Shown piece after piece: positions 36,594-47,643 of a stretch of 64,000 nucleotides of DNA. The translations under genes were made by a program, and so were the position numbers. A model generated the notes under the pieces. That model worked only from the letters and a program-made list of their open reading frames with translations. It was not told the origin of the DNA and did not search any database. The stretch comes from Gerris lacustris (Eukaryota > Arthropoda > Insecta > Hemiptera > Gerridae), in contig OX578276.1 in the NCBI GenBank assembly GCA_951217055.1, positions 35,302,205 through 35,366,204 on the forward strand. The letters run 5' to 3'. Positions within the stretch are counted from its first letter, which is position 1. The number at the start of each line of letters is the position of its first letter.

Positions 36594-37130
36594 ATACAAA
36601 TGTTATGTACTCGTAGTGATTTGATCCAGTGTTTTCAATTTATAAGTTGTTTCGAGTTTTTGTAGTTACATTTAATTGTTATTGAAAATTTTTATTAAAA
36701 TTTACCATAAAAAACCTCCACCCCCGTGGGGGATTGAACCCGGCTTCTCAACGTCCACGTTTAAAGATTTTATTTTCTTGAATTTGATTTTCCCGGGAAA
36801 ACGACTTATATGATTAGATTAGTATTTAAATGGAATTTTCGAAATCGTCGAAACCGTTATCGTTGATTTTTTTTCATAGTTTTTGGTGCGTAGCGCCCCC
36901 AAATGTAGAACATAAGTTAATTTTTTGTTTTCACCTTGGGGTGTGATTTTTCTGAACATTTATCCCAAATTGCATTGAAATTGAACTAGTAGTTTAAGCT
37001 CTTCGTGTCTAGACAGACAACAAGCTGCTGTCAGAAAAATGTTAAAACCCATCTTTTTTGGATTATTTACCAACGAATTTCACGCCATCACAATAATTTC
37101 TCTCTATATATTACGTATATGAGAAAGTAA
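36594..37130 (-). repeat. Repeat family A, diverged, near full length
   Basis: It has all blocks in reverse from ACTTTCTCACATAC to TATATGAGAAAGT, including GGGGGATTGAACCCGGC (B-box block) and TTTTCCCGGGAAAACG. It is more diverged than the 32755-33336 copy. Confidence 0.75.
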
Positions 37131-37133
37131 AAA

Positions 37134-37180
37134 CGGCAATAAGTGTGGCACATAGCTTCCTCGAATCTTATCATTAGGCA
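37134..37180 (-). repeat. Repeat family B distal end fragment
   Basis: GGCAATAAGTGTGGCACATA then GCTTCCTCGAATCTTATC is the reverse of the B/C distal end, directly abutting a family A copy. Confidence 0.7.
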
Positions 37181-37613
37181 AATGATTACATGAGTATAAG
37201 TATAAAATATAGTTAATGAAATTAATTTTACTCCAAACATAGGTTGTGAGCATTAAAAAAATGCCACAAAAATAATGTTACTCCACCAGGAATTGAAACT
37301 ATACGTTAGAATAACAAGTTTTTGTTATTTTGATCAAAGTTTTAGCATTGTTCAGCTAGCTAGAACTAGGTAAATATTAACATATCTGATCAATAAAACC
37401 ATTCATGTAAAGTAACGTTAAAATATTCACACAACTGTTCCTTTATGTCTCAATATTGATTTTGATTCTAAAATATACTTGCCTTCATTTATCCACTTTT
37501 CTCAATTACTTCCCTAGTAAATAAAACTCAGAGAGCAAAAGTGTCGTTTTTTTAAAAATATTAAATTTTAGTTTTATTTTGTATATTATTTGTGGCTAAA
37601 CTGCTAACTAATT
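37181..37613. other. AT-rich stretch, nothing recognised
   Basis: No gene, RNA or traced repeat. Confidence 0.4.
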
Positions 37614-37850
37614 GTTTAAATATAGTTGTACTAGCTAGATTCCTGTACTTCACTACGGAATGATTTTTTTTTGTTTAAATATAGTTGTACTTGCTAGATT
37701 CCCGTACTCCACTAAATAATGATTTTTTTTGTTTAAATATAGTTGTACTAGCTAGATTCCTGTACTTCACTATGGAATGATTTTTTTTTGTTGAAATATA
37801 GTTGTACTTGCTAGATTCCCGTACTCCACTAAAGAATGATTTTTTTTTTT
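37614..37850 (-). repeat. Tandem array of four Helitron-like ends, 58-61-bp units
   Basis: Units start at 37614, 37673, 37731 and 37790 with GTTTAAATATAGTTGTAC (GTTG in the last), then CTAGATTCC or CTAGATTCCC and a CTTCACTACGG-type word. Units 1 and 3 share AGCTAGATTCCTG; units 2 and 4 share TTGCTAGATTCCC. The array is therefore a doubled dimer of about 116 bp. Each unit is the reverse complement of the hairpin + CTAG end seen at 14139-14167. Confidence 0.8.
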
Positions 37851-38100
37851 TAAATATACATAGTTCAATTTAATGGATTTATAAACTATCGTCATTGAAC
37901 AATACAAATCTATAAATTTTACAAGTGTTTTACAAATCTTTTGCTAAGCGAGAATACTTAAATGTCCCTATGAGTGCAATTATTGTATAAGTAAATATTA
38001 AGTAGGTACATACGGAACACTCTAATTAGTAAATGATTCCGAATACTGGAGAACCATACTTGTAAGGCAGCCATTGATGTAGCTGTATTCCTTTCAGGTT

Positions 38101-38182
38101 CAGGTAAACCGGAGCATGTGTGTTATCAAGTTAAGATACATAACTGCACAGGTATGATAATTCACATGCTCTGGTTTGCCTG
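38101..38182. ncRNA. Pre-miRNA-like hairpin
   Basis: The left arm CAGGTAAACCGGAGCATGTG (38101-38120) pairs over 20 bp with CACATGCTCTGGTTTGCCTG (38163-38182), counting two G-U wobbles. A 2-nt internal loop and a second 6-bp stem (TTATCA/TGATAA) follow, closing a 26-nt loop. The size and shape suit a miRNA precursor if transcribed from the + strand; it may instead be a small inverted repeat. A third copy of the arm word (CAGGTTTACCTG) follows at 38185. Confidence 0.4.
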
Positions 38183-39852
38183 TGCAGGTTTACCTGTGAG
38201 GTAGTCCGTAACGTGTATGGTCCAGTTTTAAATGTTAACTTTCCTGGTTTTGTCCTCCTGCAAATATATAAATATATATCCTCACCCTCTGGTGACTTTT
38301 GCAGCCCTAAGTTGAATTCAGTGTTTCAAAGATGTAGTAGTAAGAGAACTTGATTTCAAATACATTTATTTAAGCAATATCAAGTTGTTTATTTCATATA
38401 AGTATACCGTTAAATTTCAAATTTAAACATGGTAGATCGTAAATTGATTTCTTGGCAAGCACCTAGTAGCTAAGAGGAAAATCTCATGGTCATTGGTCAT
38501 AGGTACAGTGCAGGTTCTAGAGATATCTCGATGAGTCAGTCAGTCAGTTAGTTGAATTTAGATTTTAATAAGTATGATAAGTGTATTTTATAATATAGAC
38601 TTGCCAGTCTCGGCTGGCCTAAGGCCGTCGAGCCAAGTGCCATTAAACAAAAGCTGGTGCTTGTGTAGAAGCTTAATATAATTTTTTAGAAGGTTTTACT
38701 AACATGTTTACGTTTAACATAATTGTTACATATTGTAAATAATTAAATACATTAAGTATAAAAAAAAAATTAATATAAATTTAATGTTATTTGCCAAAAT
38801 ATATTGTCAATATGATAAAATTTAAAATGTGGACGCAACTTAAAATAAAAATCACGTTTAGACTTTTTTGTTGGAGGTTTATGGAGTAGGTAGCTAAACT
38901 GTAAGTCGTGTCAAAACAGATCTCAGCAGCGTTGAACATTAATATCATTGAGTGAGTCAGTGAGTCAACCATAGATAATCCCTTTGGCAGGCCCAAGTCA
39001 ACCACGTGCTGTCAGTCCACAAGGATTAGACATTTTTTAAAATAAACAATTAACTCTAATAAAACGTTATCTTAACGATACATATATAAGAGATAAAGGA
39101 CTAACAACTTTTATTACTTCAAAATTCCAATTGAAACTGTTATAATAAAACAAAGGTTTTATGACTATGACTCAACTAACTGTAAAGAAGGAAATAAAAA
39201 TCAAGGTTGAAGTTCTTAAGGAACTGATGATGTAACTTATAACGTAGACAGGTGATATTTGTAGGAGCGTAGATCCGTAGGAAACCGGAGCTCTCTTATT
39301 AATTAGTGATAACTGACATAACAATTAACATAGACTGTTATCTCCATACATTATTAAGGGGTTGGTTTGCTTCAGTAACTTTTAGATTCCATTGATAACA
39401 AGCCGTCAGGATACCTGAAATAAAATACTAATTAGAACCTCAAAAAAGCATTTTTTTTTTTTAATTTTTTACCACCACAATACTGATTTGTTTGAGTGTC
39501 CGCAGTCTCCGATTAGAACTATAATCTTTAATTTCTGTCCGTCCGTCTGTCTGTCTATTGTATATCTATTTATATGTCTGTCTGTTATCCATCAGAATAT
39601 CCTTTTGCCTGTCACAGTCATAACATTTAAACGGCTGAACTTAGAAAAACGAATCTGTGCTTGTGTTTGGTCAATCACATATTGATTGACATGGCAAAGC
39701 AATGATTATAAAACATGGACCCAATATGGATGTCGCGCTCCCTAGCATGTCTATAGAATTAGTCACTCCGTCTGTCCACAAATGCCATGAAGAGAAAGAA
39801 AAAAAAAAAAAAAAAAATACCATTTTAAAAAACTGGTCTTATTTTCAACTAT
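38183..39852. other. Non-coding stretch, nothing recognised
   Basis: Minus-strand frame 38787-39005 and plus frame 39488-39685 lack family features. GTCTGTCTGTC words near 39541 resemble the module of families A to C. Confidence 0.4.
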
Positions 39853-40436
39853 TTTGCTTCCGAGATTAACGAAGGTAACGGAAGCATTGTGTTCACTTTT
39901 GAGAACGAAAAACTTTTATGTCTCCGATTTTAAAAATTCCAAGACAGAAATCCGTTTCAGACATCAGGGAACATTTTTGGTCTCGTATTTGTCTGTCGGT
40001 CTGTGTGTCCGCGAATTATGAAACGTGTGACGATAACATGAGTAAATGTCGACCGATTTTGATGAAATTTGGTAGAAATGTTCATTTTACCAATGCCCAA
40101 GACGAGTTCGTTGGACAACGTTTTCCGTCCAAGCGTTCACAAGCAACGCTCGCGTAAACGTGAACTTCAAATTTAAAATTGGAATTTTAGGTCGGGAAAA
40201 AATCTAACTTCATCTATTCAATGAGATAAACATTTTTTTCAAAACATATTTTTTATTAAAACCAACAGCGACACCGCTATGAAGTGTTAAAGATTGCTAA
40301 AACTATTAATAGTTTTTACACAATAAAAAATAAAACAATAAAGTAATATAACAAAAATTTTAATGTTAATATAACAATAAAGTACATGATAGGATGCGAG
40401 GAAGCTATGAGCCACACTAATTGGCAGTCTATTTTT
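39853..40436 (+). repeat. Repeat family C, full copy with B-type ends
   Basis: The head (TTTTGCTTCCGAGATTAACG...GGAAGC) and following AAATTCCAAGACAGAAATCC are as in family B; the centre is the family C core. The distal end ATGATAGGATGCGAGGAAGC and CCACACTAATTGGCAGTCT is again B-type. This copy shows that families B and C share both ends and differ in the middle. Confidence 0.8.
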
Positions 40437-40860
40437 TCTGTATTCTTCACCTAAATTGTTTCCATGTGCAAAATTTGAGGAAGATTGAAAGACGGGAAGT
40501 GGTTCAAAATTGGGGTAACGGAAACGTGCGATGAAACTTACAAAGCAAAGTAATATAAGACCAGTAAAAAGAGAACTTTTTTTTGCCATAAGTCTAACCT
40601 CCGGTCCAACTTTTATATAACTTCCATTAGGCATGTCTTTATCATTTATCATATCCCTTAGGACAAGGGTCGGCAACCATCTTGTCTATAAGCAGTGGCG
40701 TACCAACACTGAAGGGGGCCTGGGGCGGGTTTCAATGTGGGGGCCTATACATATTACTGGGCCTACCCAGTAGTCAAAGTTTATCCTATTAACATAGTCC
40801 ACAAATGTACTTTAGGGGTATGTCTTTTGGTATGACGTTTTCTTTTGGTATGACGTTTCG

Positions 40861-41104
40861 TTGGCCCCCAAATTCAGAGCTAAATTTATTTGCTCGATTT
40901 CGTCTCGGGGTATGCTTTTTCTGAACATGTTTGCCAAAGTAAATCAAAATCGGCCGTGTACGGCTCCACCGTTTGCACAGACGACAGACGTTTTATAAAA
41001 AACACTTTTTTGGGCATTAAGAGACCTCCAAACGTGTAAATCCATCAAAATCTTAAAACGAATATTCGCGCTAACAAACACTTTTTCTTTATATAAGAAA
41101 GTAA
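40861..41104 (-). repeat. Repeat family A 5' half inside hAT-like element
   Basis: It carries the TCGTCTCGGGGTATGC block, CTGAACATGTTTGCCA, CAGACGACAGACG and the head TATATAAGAAAGTAAAAT in reverse. Confidence 0.7.
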
Positions 41105-41197
41105 AATATGGAAGAACTTTTGAACGAAAGGGGAGCTAAAATTAGTTATAAAAGTAGGGGCTTATTAAGGCATATAACAGAACTGAGCTTTATATTT

Positions 41198-41540
41198 TTA
41201 CTTTCTTATATAAAGAGAAAGTATTTTGATGTCGAGAAAATTCGATTTTGAGATTTACACGTTTTGAGGTCCCTTGAGTACAAAGAAGTGGGTTTTAATT
41301 ATAATTTGTCTACCTCTCGTCTGTGCAGATGCATGGACTGCAAGGCCGATTTTGACGAAATTTGGCATACATGTTCAAAAAAATAATATACACTGAGGCT
41401 GCTCCAAGTTTGGGGGCTCTACCTCCACAATCTCTGAAAAACCAAAAAAAATATATTTCTCGAAAACGGCTCCGACGATTTTAATTTTAAAAATTCTAAA
41501 ATGTAGTCCATTTACGAATCTAACCATATAAGCCGTTTTT
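41198..41540 (+). repeat. Repeat family A 5' part inside hAT-like element
   Basis: Head hairpin ACTTTCTTATATAAAGAGAAAGT-like, then TTTTGAGGTCCCTTGAGT, GGCCGATTTTGACGAAATTT and CTCGAAAACGGCTCCGACG. It faces the preceding fragment, so their heads are 94 bp apart. Confidence 0.7.
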
Positions 41541-42044
41541 ATTACTAAAAAGTTTCATCTCAAAAATGCTTGATAAAGATAACTTCTTTAATAACGTACA
41601 TAGTATGCCATGCACATTATTATCGTTTTGCAACAATGGATTTTTTCAATTTATAAATACAATTGGGCTCTATGTTTAAAGCGGGGCCTACGTTCAAAGC
41701 GGGGCCTCTGATCAAAGTGGGGCCTGGGGCGGACCGCCCCCTCCGCCCCCCCCTTCGGTACGCCACTGTCTATAAGTGCTATTTAAGATCTCTATTATGG
41801 TGCAAAATACGATTTGAAGATCATCGAGGGCTCGCACATTTTAATGCGCCCCTTTAATAAGCGGTCAGTAACCCCTGCCATAGGATCTATTTAAGATAAT
41901 CATTTTAGGACATTCTGATTGGTCGATGTACAATGTAAAAGAATACGGACACATCTTAAATATGTTTATAAGAAAATAAAAATACAGGCAAACAATAAAA
42001 TGCATTAAACCAAGTAAGCAATATAGCAGAGTATTAAAAAAGAG

Positions 42045-42410
42045 TAAATACGTCAAAGGATTAAAGCTAAATATAAAAATAAATAAGCCAAATAATCAAA
42101 TGCATAAAGGCAAGTAAATACGTCAAAGGATTAAAGGTAAATAGAAGTGAATAAGCCCAAATAATTAAATGCATCAAGGCAAGTAAATACGTCAAAGGAT
42201 TAAAGCTAAATAGAGGCGAATAAGCCCAAATAATCAAAGGCATTAAGGCAAGTAAATACGTCAACGTATTAAAGCTAAATCGAGGCGAATAAGATGCATT
42301 AAGGCAAGTAAATACGTCAAAGGATTAAAGCTAAACAGAGGCGAATAAGCCCAAATAATCAAAGGCATTAAGGCAAGTAAATACGTCAACGTATTAAAGC
42401 TAAAAAGAAA
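42045..42410. repeat. Minisatellite, 69-bp unit, about 5-6 copies
   Basis: AAGTAAATACGTCAA recurs at 42112, 42181, 42250, 42306 and 42375: spacing 69, 69, 56 (a 13-bp deletion) and 69. It ends in an AAGAAGAAGAAG tract. As 69 is a multiple of 3, the minus strand shows a hydrophobic repeat peptide (42067-42264), which I regard as a by-product. Confidence 0.9.
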
Positions 42411-43167
42411 AAAAAGAAGAAGAAGAAAAAAAAATACGCCTATATAATCAAATGTATGAAGTCATGTAACTACGTCTGAGGATTAATGTTATGAATAAAT
42501 AAATAACAGGATATAAATACGGTCAATTATCTATTCTATAGTTATAATTTATAGGAGCTCTTTTTATATAGGTGCTGATGATATATTTTAAATGGTAATG
42601 TTTTTACACATCACTAAATTGTTTTATTTGTATTTTTATCATCTGCGAACTTCTCACATTACAATGTAAATTATACTTTATAACTTTATTTATATTGTGG
42701 TAAAAGTAATTTAAAAGACTATTTCAAAGTCAATTATTATTATCTAGTTATATGACAATAAACGAAATTACTTATATTAATTTTTATACAGAGTAATTTA
42801 TTATTTTATGGGTTTATTAATAGCGAAGTAATACCACCCGTTCTAACTTAACGACCATCCCGTCCTGGTTTATGACATATTATTGACATTTATGACACAT
42901 TATTTACGGCCGTCACTCTTACCGGTTTAACGCATTACGTACGAACGTTTCGTAGACATACGACTGACGCGGTATCGTGTTTCACGTATCCGTGTTTACT
43001 AATATATAAAAGGACATTACTGCACTCAGAAATAGATTTTTACAATGCTTATTCTTTTTTTCAATTCAAAAATATTAATTGAATGATTTATGTCAAAGTG
43101 TCAAGTTCAAATATCGTTCAATTCAAAATATAGTTCTGTGAGACAAACTTTCTGACATAATCGCATA
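42411..43167. other. AT-rich stretch, nothing recognised
   Basis: About 42830-43000 is less AT-rich (CGTTTCGTAGACATACGACT) but shows no gene. Confidence 0.4.
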
Positions 43168-43182
43168 AACATCTAAAGATTG

Positions 43183-43470
43183 AAGGAATAACAAAAATTG
43201 TCTCTCCACGTAAATTTAAACTGGTTTATTAAACAAAGCAGCTTTCAGCCTTAATAAGGCAATCATCAGTGCCGATTGAGAAAGAAAATAGTTATATGGA
43301 AAAATTAGAAAATGATTATTGAGAGGTGAGCCTACCATGTCGGAGATTGACACTAATGATGGCCTTATGAAAGCTGAAAGTTGCTTTGTTAAATAAACCA
43401 GTTTAAATTTACGTGGAGAGACGATTTTTTATATTCCTTTAAGATGAACTCCATAGACGCTCCTATATCT
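43183..43470. mobile_element. Hairpin element flanked by 15-bp direct repeats (family G)
   Basis: The arms share TCTCTCCACGTAAATTTAAA and TGGTTTATT-AACAAAGCA, then TTTCAGC and ATAAGGC words, on either side of a ~65-bp centre. AACATCTAAAGATTG directly flanks the whole unit (43168-43182 and 43471-43485). A 15-bp duplication is long for a DNA transposon and closer to target-primed insertion. A short relative without the hairpin lies near 44650-44740. Confidence 0.55.
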
Positions 43471-43572
43471 AACATCTAAAGATTGGTTCCTAACAAAGTT
43501 CATTGCTCTTACAAGCCGGAAAAAAGTAAAATTAAGTAAATTAAGTTAGATATCTATTTAGATAGGTTATTA

Positions 43573-43729
43573 GGTACTTTAGATTGTTACTCCCCTATGT
43601 TTTCTTTAGAATATAAATTACTAATTAAATGACTATTAAAACAAAGGGATGTTTAGACCAATGTACATTGGGACAAAGAAATATCACACTTCTGTTTTTT
43701 TAAGGGGAGTAACAATCTAAAGAAGTGCC
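43573..43729. mobile_element. Family E MITE with 8-bp TSD
   Basis: TIR words TTTAGATTGTTACTCCCCT and its complement AGGGGAGTAACAATCTAAA; terminal GGTAC/GTGCC; flanked by GGTTATTA (43565-43572 and 43730-43737). A fragment lies at 25655-25722 and a minimal hairpin at 48066-48130. Confidence 0.75.
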
Positions 43730-43737
43730 GGTTATTA

Positions 43738-45244
43738 TATCTATTTGTTTTGAAGACCAACAAATCGAAACAAACATTTATTGTTATTGGAATAAATGTG
43801 GTTGCCTTAGCTTAGCAATAACAAATCATCTCGAGGTGTGTCGTCGATACACTACTCGATTATATAAATGATAGTTAATAGTTACTTTTTTTTAAAGTTG
43901 GTAGTTACAATAGTATTGTGACTTATGTGAATATCGCTGCTCGTGCAAAATAATTTATTTAGTTATATAAATAAATAAATTTAATAATAGGTTTTATTAA
44001 ATTTAAATTGTTAATTATTTTTAATATATTCATATTATATAAATTAATATTACAGCTGTTACAATAATAAAATTAATTAATTATTACTGTTTCGATATAA
44101 CAATTTGCATTATATTTTAATTTATTAATTGTTATTGAGTAATTATTGTGTATTTATTTATTTTTTTACTTTTTAATGGGTTATTAAATTGTTTTAATAT
44201 TAAAATTTGCATGTTAACTAATTATTAATTGATTATTATTTATTGGTCGAAATTTCTAACTTATTAATAATAATTTATATAGCAACGGTTTTAATACGGT
44301 AATTTGCATGATATGTAAATAAATATTTAGTTATTTCATTTTTTAGTTTACATTATTATTTAAATTAGTTGTAATTTATAGAATACAGTATAGTATACTT
44401 CACAAATATGAATACAGAAGTGTAAACTCAAATTAATGATTGAATGCTGTATAATGCTTCAAATGAATGGCAAACTGTTGTATTTTGTACATAAACTTTA
44501 ATTTCAGTTTATCAAAAATGTTCAATGTATTTATGTAATTTTCAAAACATATTTATTTAAAAGAAAAAAATACAATTATTCTTTTATTAAAACTGGTCCG
44601 TATTGAAGGTTAAAGAAGAAAAAAATTGGATTAATTGACTAATTGAACATTTATGACTGAAGGAATAACAAATTGTTTCTCCTTATGTAACTCCTTTAAG
44701 ATTTCCTTCATATTCGCTTCTATATCTAATCTTTATGAATAAATCTGGGATTAAATTAAATATTATTAAATACACTAAAAAAATAAATAAATAAATAAAA
44801 GAAGATATAGTAATATAATATAATAAAACCTGAATGGCAGAACATGCAATGTAGATATTAAACCATTTAAAATATACTAAATGTAAAAAACCACCTGTTA
44901 GACACATTTTAAGTATGCTTAATGATAAATTAAATTCAATGTCTTGGGATTTAAATTCTACTACTAATAATAATAACCATTTATTGCAGCCAATCATTAC
45001 ATAAACAAATTATACAAAAATACATTATACATAAATAGATTATAAAATACTTTTAGAAAACTCATGAAAAAAAAAAAAACTAACAAACAAAGAATACGTT
45101 TCTCTTCTGAGCTTACCGACGTTGCCGGAAGCATTCAATTTTATTTATTTATTTATATTATTTTATTTTAATTGTTTTCCATTTTACTTTTATTGATTTA
45201 TTTTTTACTTCCGCTGCCACAAATCGGCTGATAAGCAGTGGTAC
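43738..45244. other. AT-rich stretch; family G trace and LINE-tail-like segment
   Basis: 44650-44740 resembles the outer parts of family G (GACTGAAGGAATAACAAATT, CTTCTATATCTAATC). About 44960-45075 looks like a reverse LINE 3' end. The 104-codon minus frame at 44683-44997 overlaps these and is not called. Confidence 0.4.
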
Positions 45245-45890
45245 CTTGTACAGGTTTGGAGTTGCTCCATGTTTTTTAGGTTTCTGTACAAAGTACAAAA
45301 AGAAACCTTATATTCTGTCTGTCTGTTGGTGTCTGTCCGTTGCTTGTTTTAATTCATAAACTACTATAGCTAGGAACATGAAATTCGGCACACAGGTGCA
45401 TCTCGGCATTTGAGACTATTGGACTCATTTTGGATTTTTCACACTTAATATTTTCAAGATGGCGGGCGACTAAAAAAAAAAATTTTTAGTCACCATGACA
45501 TGTTATATATCAATTTAAAGGTCTTGAAATGAAGAAAAAGTATATGCAACTATTAAAATTTCACAAGTAATATTTTTAAGATGGCGGCCAATATGGTGGG
45601 TGACTAAAAAAAGATCTTAGTAACTATGACATGTTATACATCAATTTAAAGGTCTTGAAGTGTAGAAAAAGAATATGCAATTATTAAAATTTTCTAGATG
45701 GCGGCCAATATGGCGTGTGACTAAACATTGTTTTAGTTACCATAACATGTTATACATCAATTTAAAGGTCTTGAAGAGAGAAAAAAAAAATATTTCTATT
45801 AAAATTAGTGTAATTATATTACACTTAATAATTTTAACTTTAATGTACAGAAACCGGCGATTATCGCCCCACGTACTTACGTGAAGCGTG
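45245..45890. repeat. Dispersed repeat with three ~125-bp tandem subunits
   Basis: Opens TTTTAGGTTTCTGTACAAAG and closes near GTACAGAAACCGGCG, so the ends are inverted. Inside, AAGATGGCGG (or AGATGGCGG) and TACATCAATTTAAAGGTCTT recur three times about 125 bp apart. The GTCTGTCTGTTGGTGTCTGT module near 45316 recalls families A to C. Confidence 0.65.
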
Positions 45891-45986
45891 CCTTACTTGT
45901 TATTTTTATACATTTATTTTTTTACTGTTCATATATTTAAATTTTTAATATCATTCCTTTATTAATTTTATATACATATTAAATTT

Positions 45987-46410
45987 GGTAAAGCCAGACG
46001 CCTAAGAAGACACTTCTCATTCTTTTCCATTCTTGCCTCTTATTTGCTAACCTCTGCCAAGTGACTTCCCCGCAACACTTCCTCATCTCCTCATCCCACC
46101 TCTTACCAGGTCTTCCTCCCTTCCACTTCTAGTTTCTCGGGTACCAGTCGATCATAGCTTTGGTCCACCTCTCATCTACAGTTCTAGCTGTATGTACTGC
46201 CCAGTTCCATTTTCTAATCATTACTACATTCCCTAAATCTTCTAGTCCTGTCTGTTCACTAATCTAACAATTTTTCTTCTTATCTTCTTTTTTAATGTTT
46301 AACATGCTTCTCTCCCTCACTCTCTGTGCAGTCCTTGGCTTCTTAACATTTTTCTCAGTCAGCGTCCTACTATGTGTATTAAAAAGTTTTGCTTGAGTTT
46401 GTCGGACCTA
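45987..46410 (-). pseudogene. Non-LTR retrotransposon RT C-terminal relic
   Basis: A minus frame reads RTAQRVRERSMLNIKKEDKK, a stop, and then VMIRKWNWAVHTARTVDERW, TKAMIDWYPRN, a stop, KGGRPGKRWDEEMRK and WQRLANKRQEWKRM. This is the order (R-x-x-Q-R-x-x-E-R-x-M-L, K-W-x-W-A-x-H-x-A-R, GRP-x-x-RW-D-E, W-x-x-A-x-x-R-x-x-W) conserved at the C-terminal end of LINE reverse transcriptases. Two stops show it is dead. Confidence 0.75.
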
Positions 46411-47412
46411 CATTTTGTTTAGAAGAACCCTGAAAGGAGATACCACGAAAACCTAAGTAGTATGTCTATAACCTTCTGTAGTATGTCATCTAGCGTGTAC
46501 TTTTCAATGTCTTTACTCTTACCTTGAAAAGATAGTAGCGGTTTAAAATGCACTTGTCGGGTCCAGTTAATAGTTTTGAGGTTTGCTCATTTGAGTGTGA
46601 CCCCCCCCCCCCCTTTAAATTTAACAATTTAACCGTGAAAAACCTTGGATACAGATGACTGCTTTGTTTAGAATCCATTCACGCAAATCGTAATGTCCTT
46701 AATGTGTAAATTAATATAATTGATTAGACAATGACAACCAAACTTTCATTTTTCAGAGGGGTCACACATTTTGCATTTTCTTTTTAATGCTAACATCATT
46801 TGTTTTTAGCAACATCTGAACAATGTGAAAATTTCTTTAATATAATTTATTTGTTACTCATATCAGCAACTCTGCAATGATAGGATGCCAGGAAGCTATG
46901 TGTCACACTAATTGGCAGTCAATTTTTAATTATTATTAATATTCTTACCAATATTATTTTTTAATAATTTAATAATAAATATTACCTTTCCTGCAACCCC
47001 CTCTCAATGGAGCTGGCCATTGATGATGTTTTCAGGCTGTTTAATGTGTATTACTGTTTCGCTTAGTTAATGTAACCATCCTCCATTGTACATATATTTA
47101 TATTGTTTGAATACATATTTATTATCTATTTTGGAGAATTAAAAGACCTCCAAATAGTAAAAGCTAAATATTATGTAGCCCTAGTAGAAAATATATCCAT
47201 GCGAGCGTTCCGTAATTTCTTGTTTTAATAATTAATTATAAGTTACTCATTTGTCTCTATTCGGGGTCACACTAAAACTTACTATACAACTGCTTTTTTT
47301 GGGGGGAGGGGGGGGGGGGGGGGGGGGGGGGCTAAGCTCTCCTAGAATTAACATTGGGGGGCTCGAGCCCCTTGGGCCCTTTGGAGTCGGCGCCGCTGGC
47401 ATTTCGGCACTG
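46411..47412. other. Non-coding stretch with a repeat B end and G/C runs
   Basis: It contains a B distal end (46876-46928), a 13-C run at 46601 and a 24-G run at 47308-47331. No gene seen. Confidence 0.4.
46876..46928 (+). repeat. Repeat family B distal end fragment
   Basis: ATGATAGGATGCCAGGAAGC, TATGTGTCACACTAATTGG and CAGTCAATTTTT match the distal end only. Confidence 0.7.
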
Positions 47413-47643
47413 ATGAACAGATATCTAAATGTAATTCGCTTAAATGGACTACATTAGAATTTGTCAATAAAAAATCATTGGAACCTTTCTGGATATTTTT
47501 TTTTTTTTTCTGAGGTTTTTGAAGGTAGTGCCCCCAAATTTAGATTTGAAGAATTAATTTCTTTATTTCGGCTTGGGGTATGATTAATCTAAACATATTT
47601 GCCAAATTTCATCGAAATTTGTCAAGTAGTTTAGGTTCCACGC

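Larger units (their letters stand above)
40693..41768. mobile_element. hAT-like element, 1,076 bp, perfect 12-bp TIR and 8-bp TSD
   Basis: CAGTGGCGTACC opens the element and GGTACGCCACTG closes it. TCTATAAG flanks both sides (40685-40692 and 41769-41776). GC-rich GGGGCCTGGGGCGG / CCGCCCCCTCC blocks lie just inside. The interior is mainly two opposed family A fragments; no transposase. Non-autonomous. Confidence 0.85.
40664..41877. mobile_element. hAT-type MITE (~130 bp) split by another hAT-like element
   Basis: The ends read CAAGGGTCGGCAACC and GGTCAGTAACCCCTG, imperfect inverted repeats. The flanks are CCTTAGGA (40656-40663) and CCATAGGA (41878-41885), an 8-bp duplication with one change. 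Without the 40693-41768 insert and one copy of its target duplication, about 130 bp remain. Confidence 0.65.

Noticed and set aside
40287..40676. 129-codon minus-strand open frame with a hydrophobic stretch
   Set aside because: Most of it lies over the end of a family C copy and LINE-tail-like words, and it runs into the hAT MITE. No family signature.
42045..42410. CRISPR-like spaced repeats
   Set aside because: Adjacent units are similar along their whole length, with no unique spacers: an ordinary minisatellite in a eukaryotic genome.
44683..44997. 104-codon hydrophobic minus-strand frame
   Set aside because: AT-rich composition gives apparent membrane segments, and its start overlaps a family G remnant.
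47251..47457. 68-codon frame with a glycine run
   Set aside because: The glycine run comes from the 24-G tract; the rest is repeat debris.
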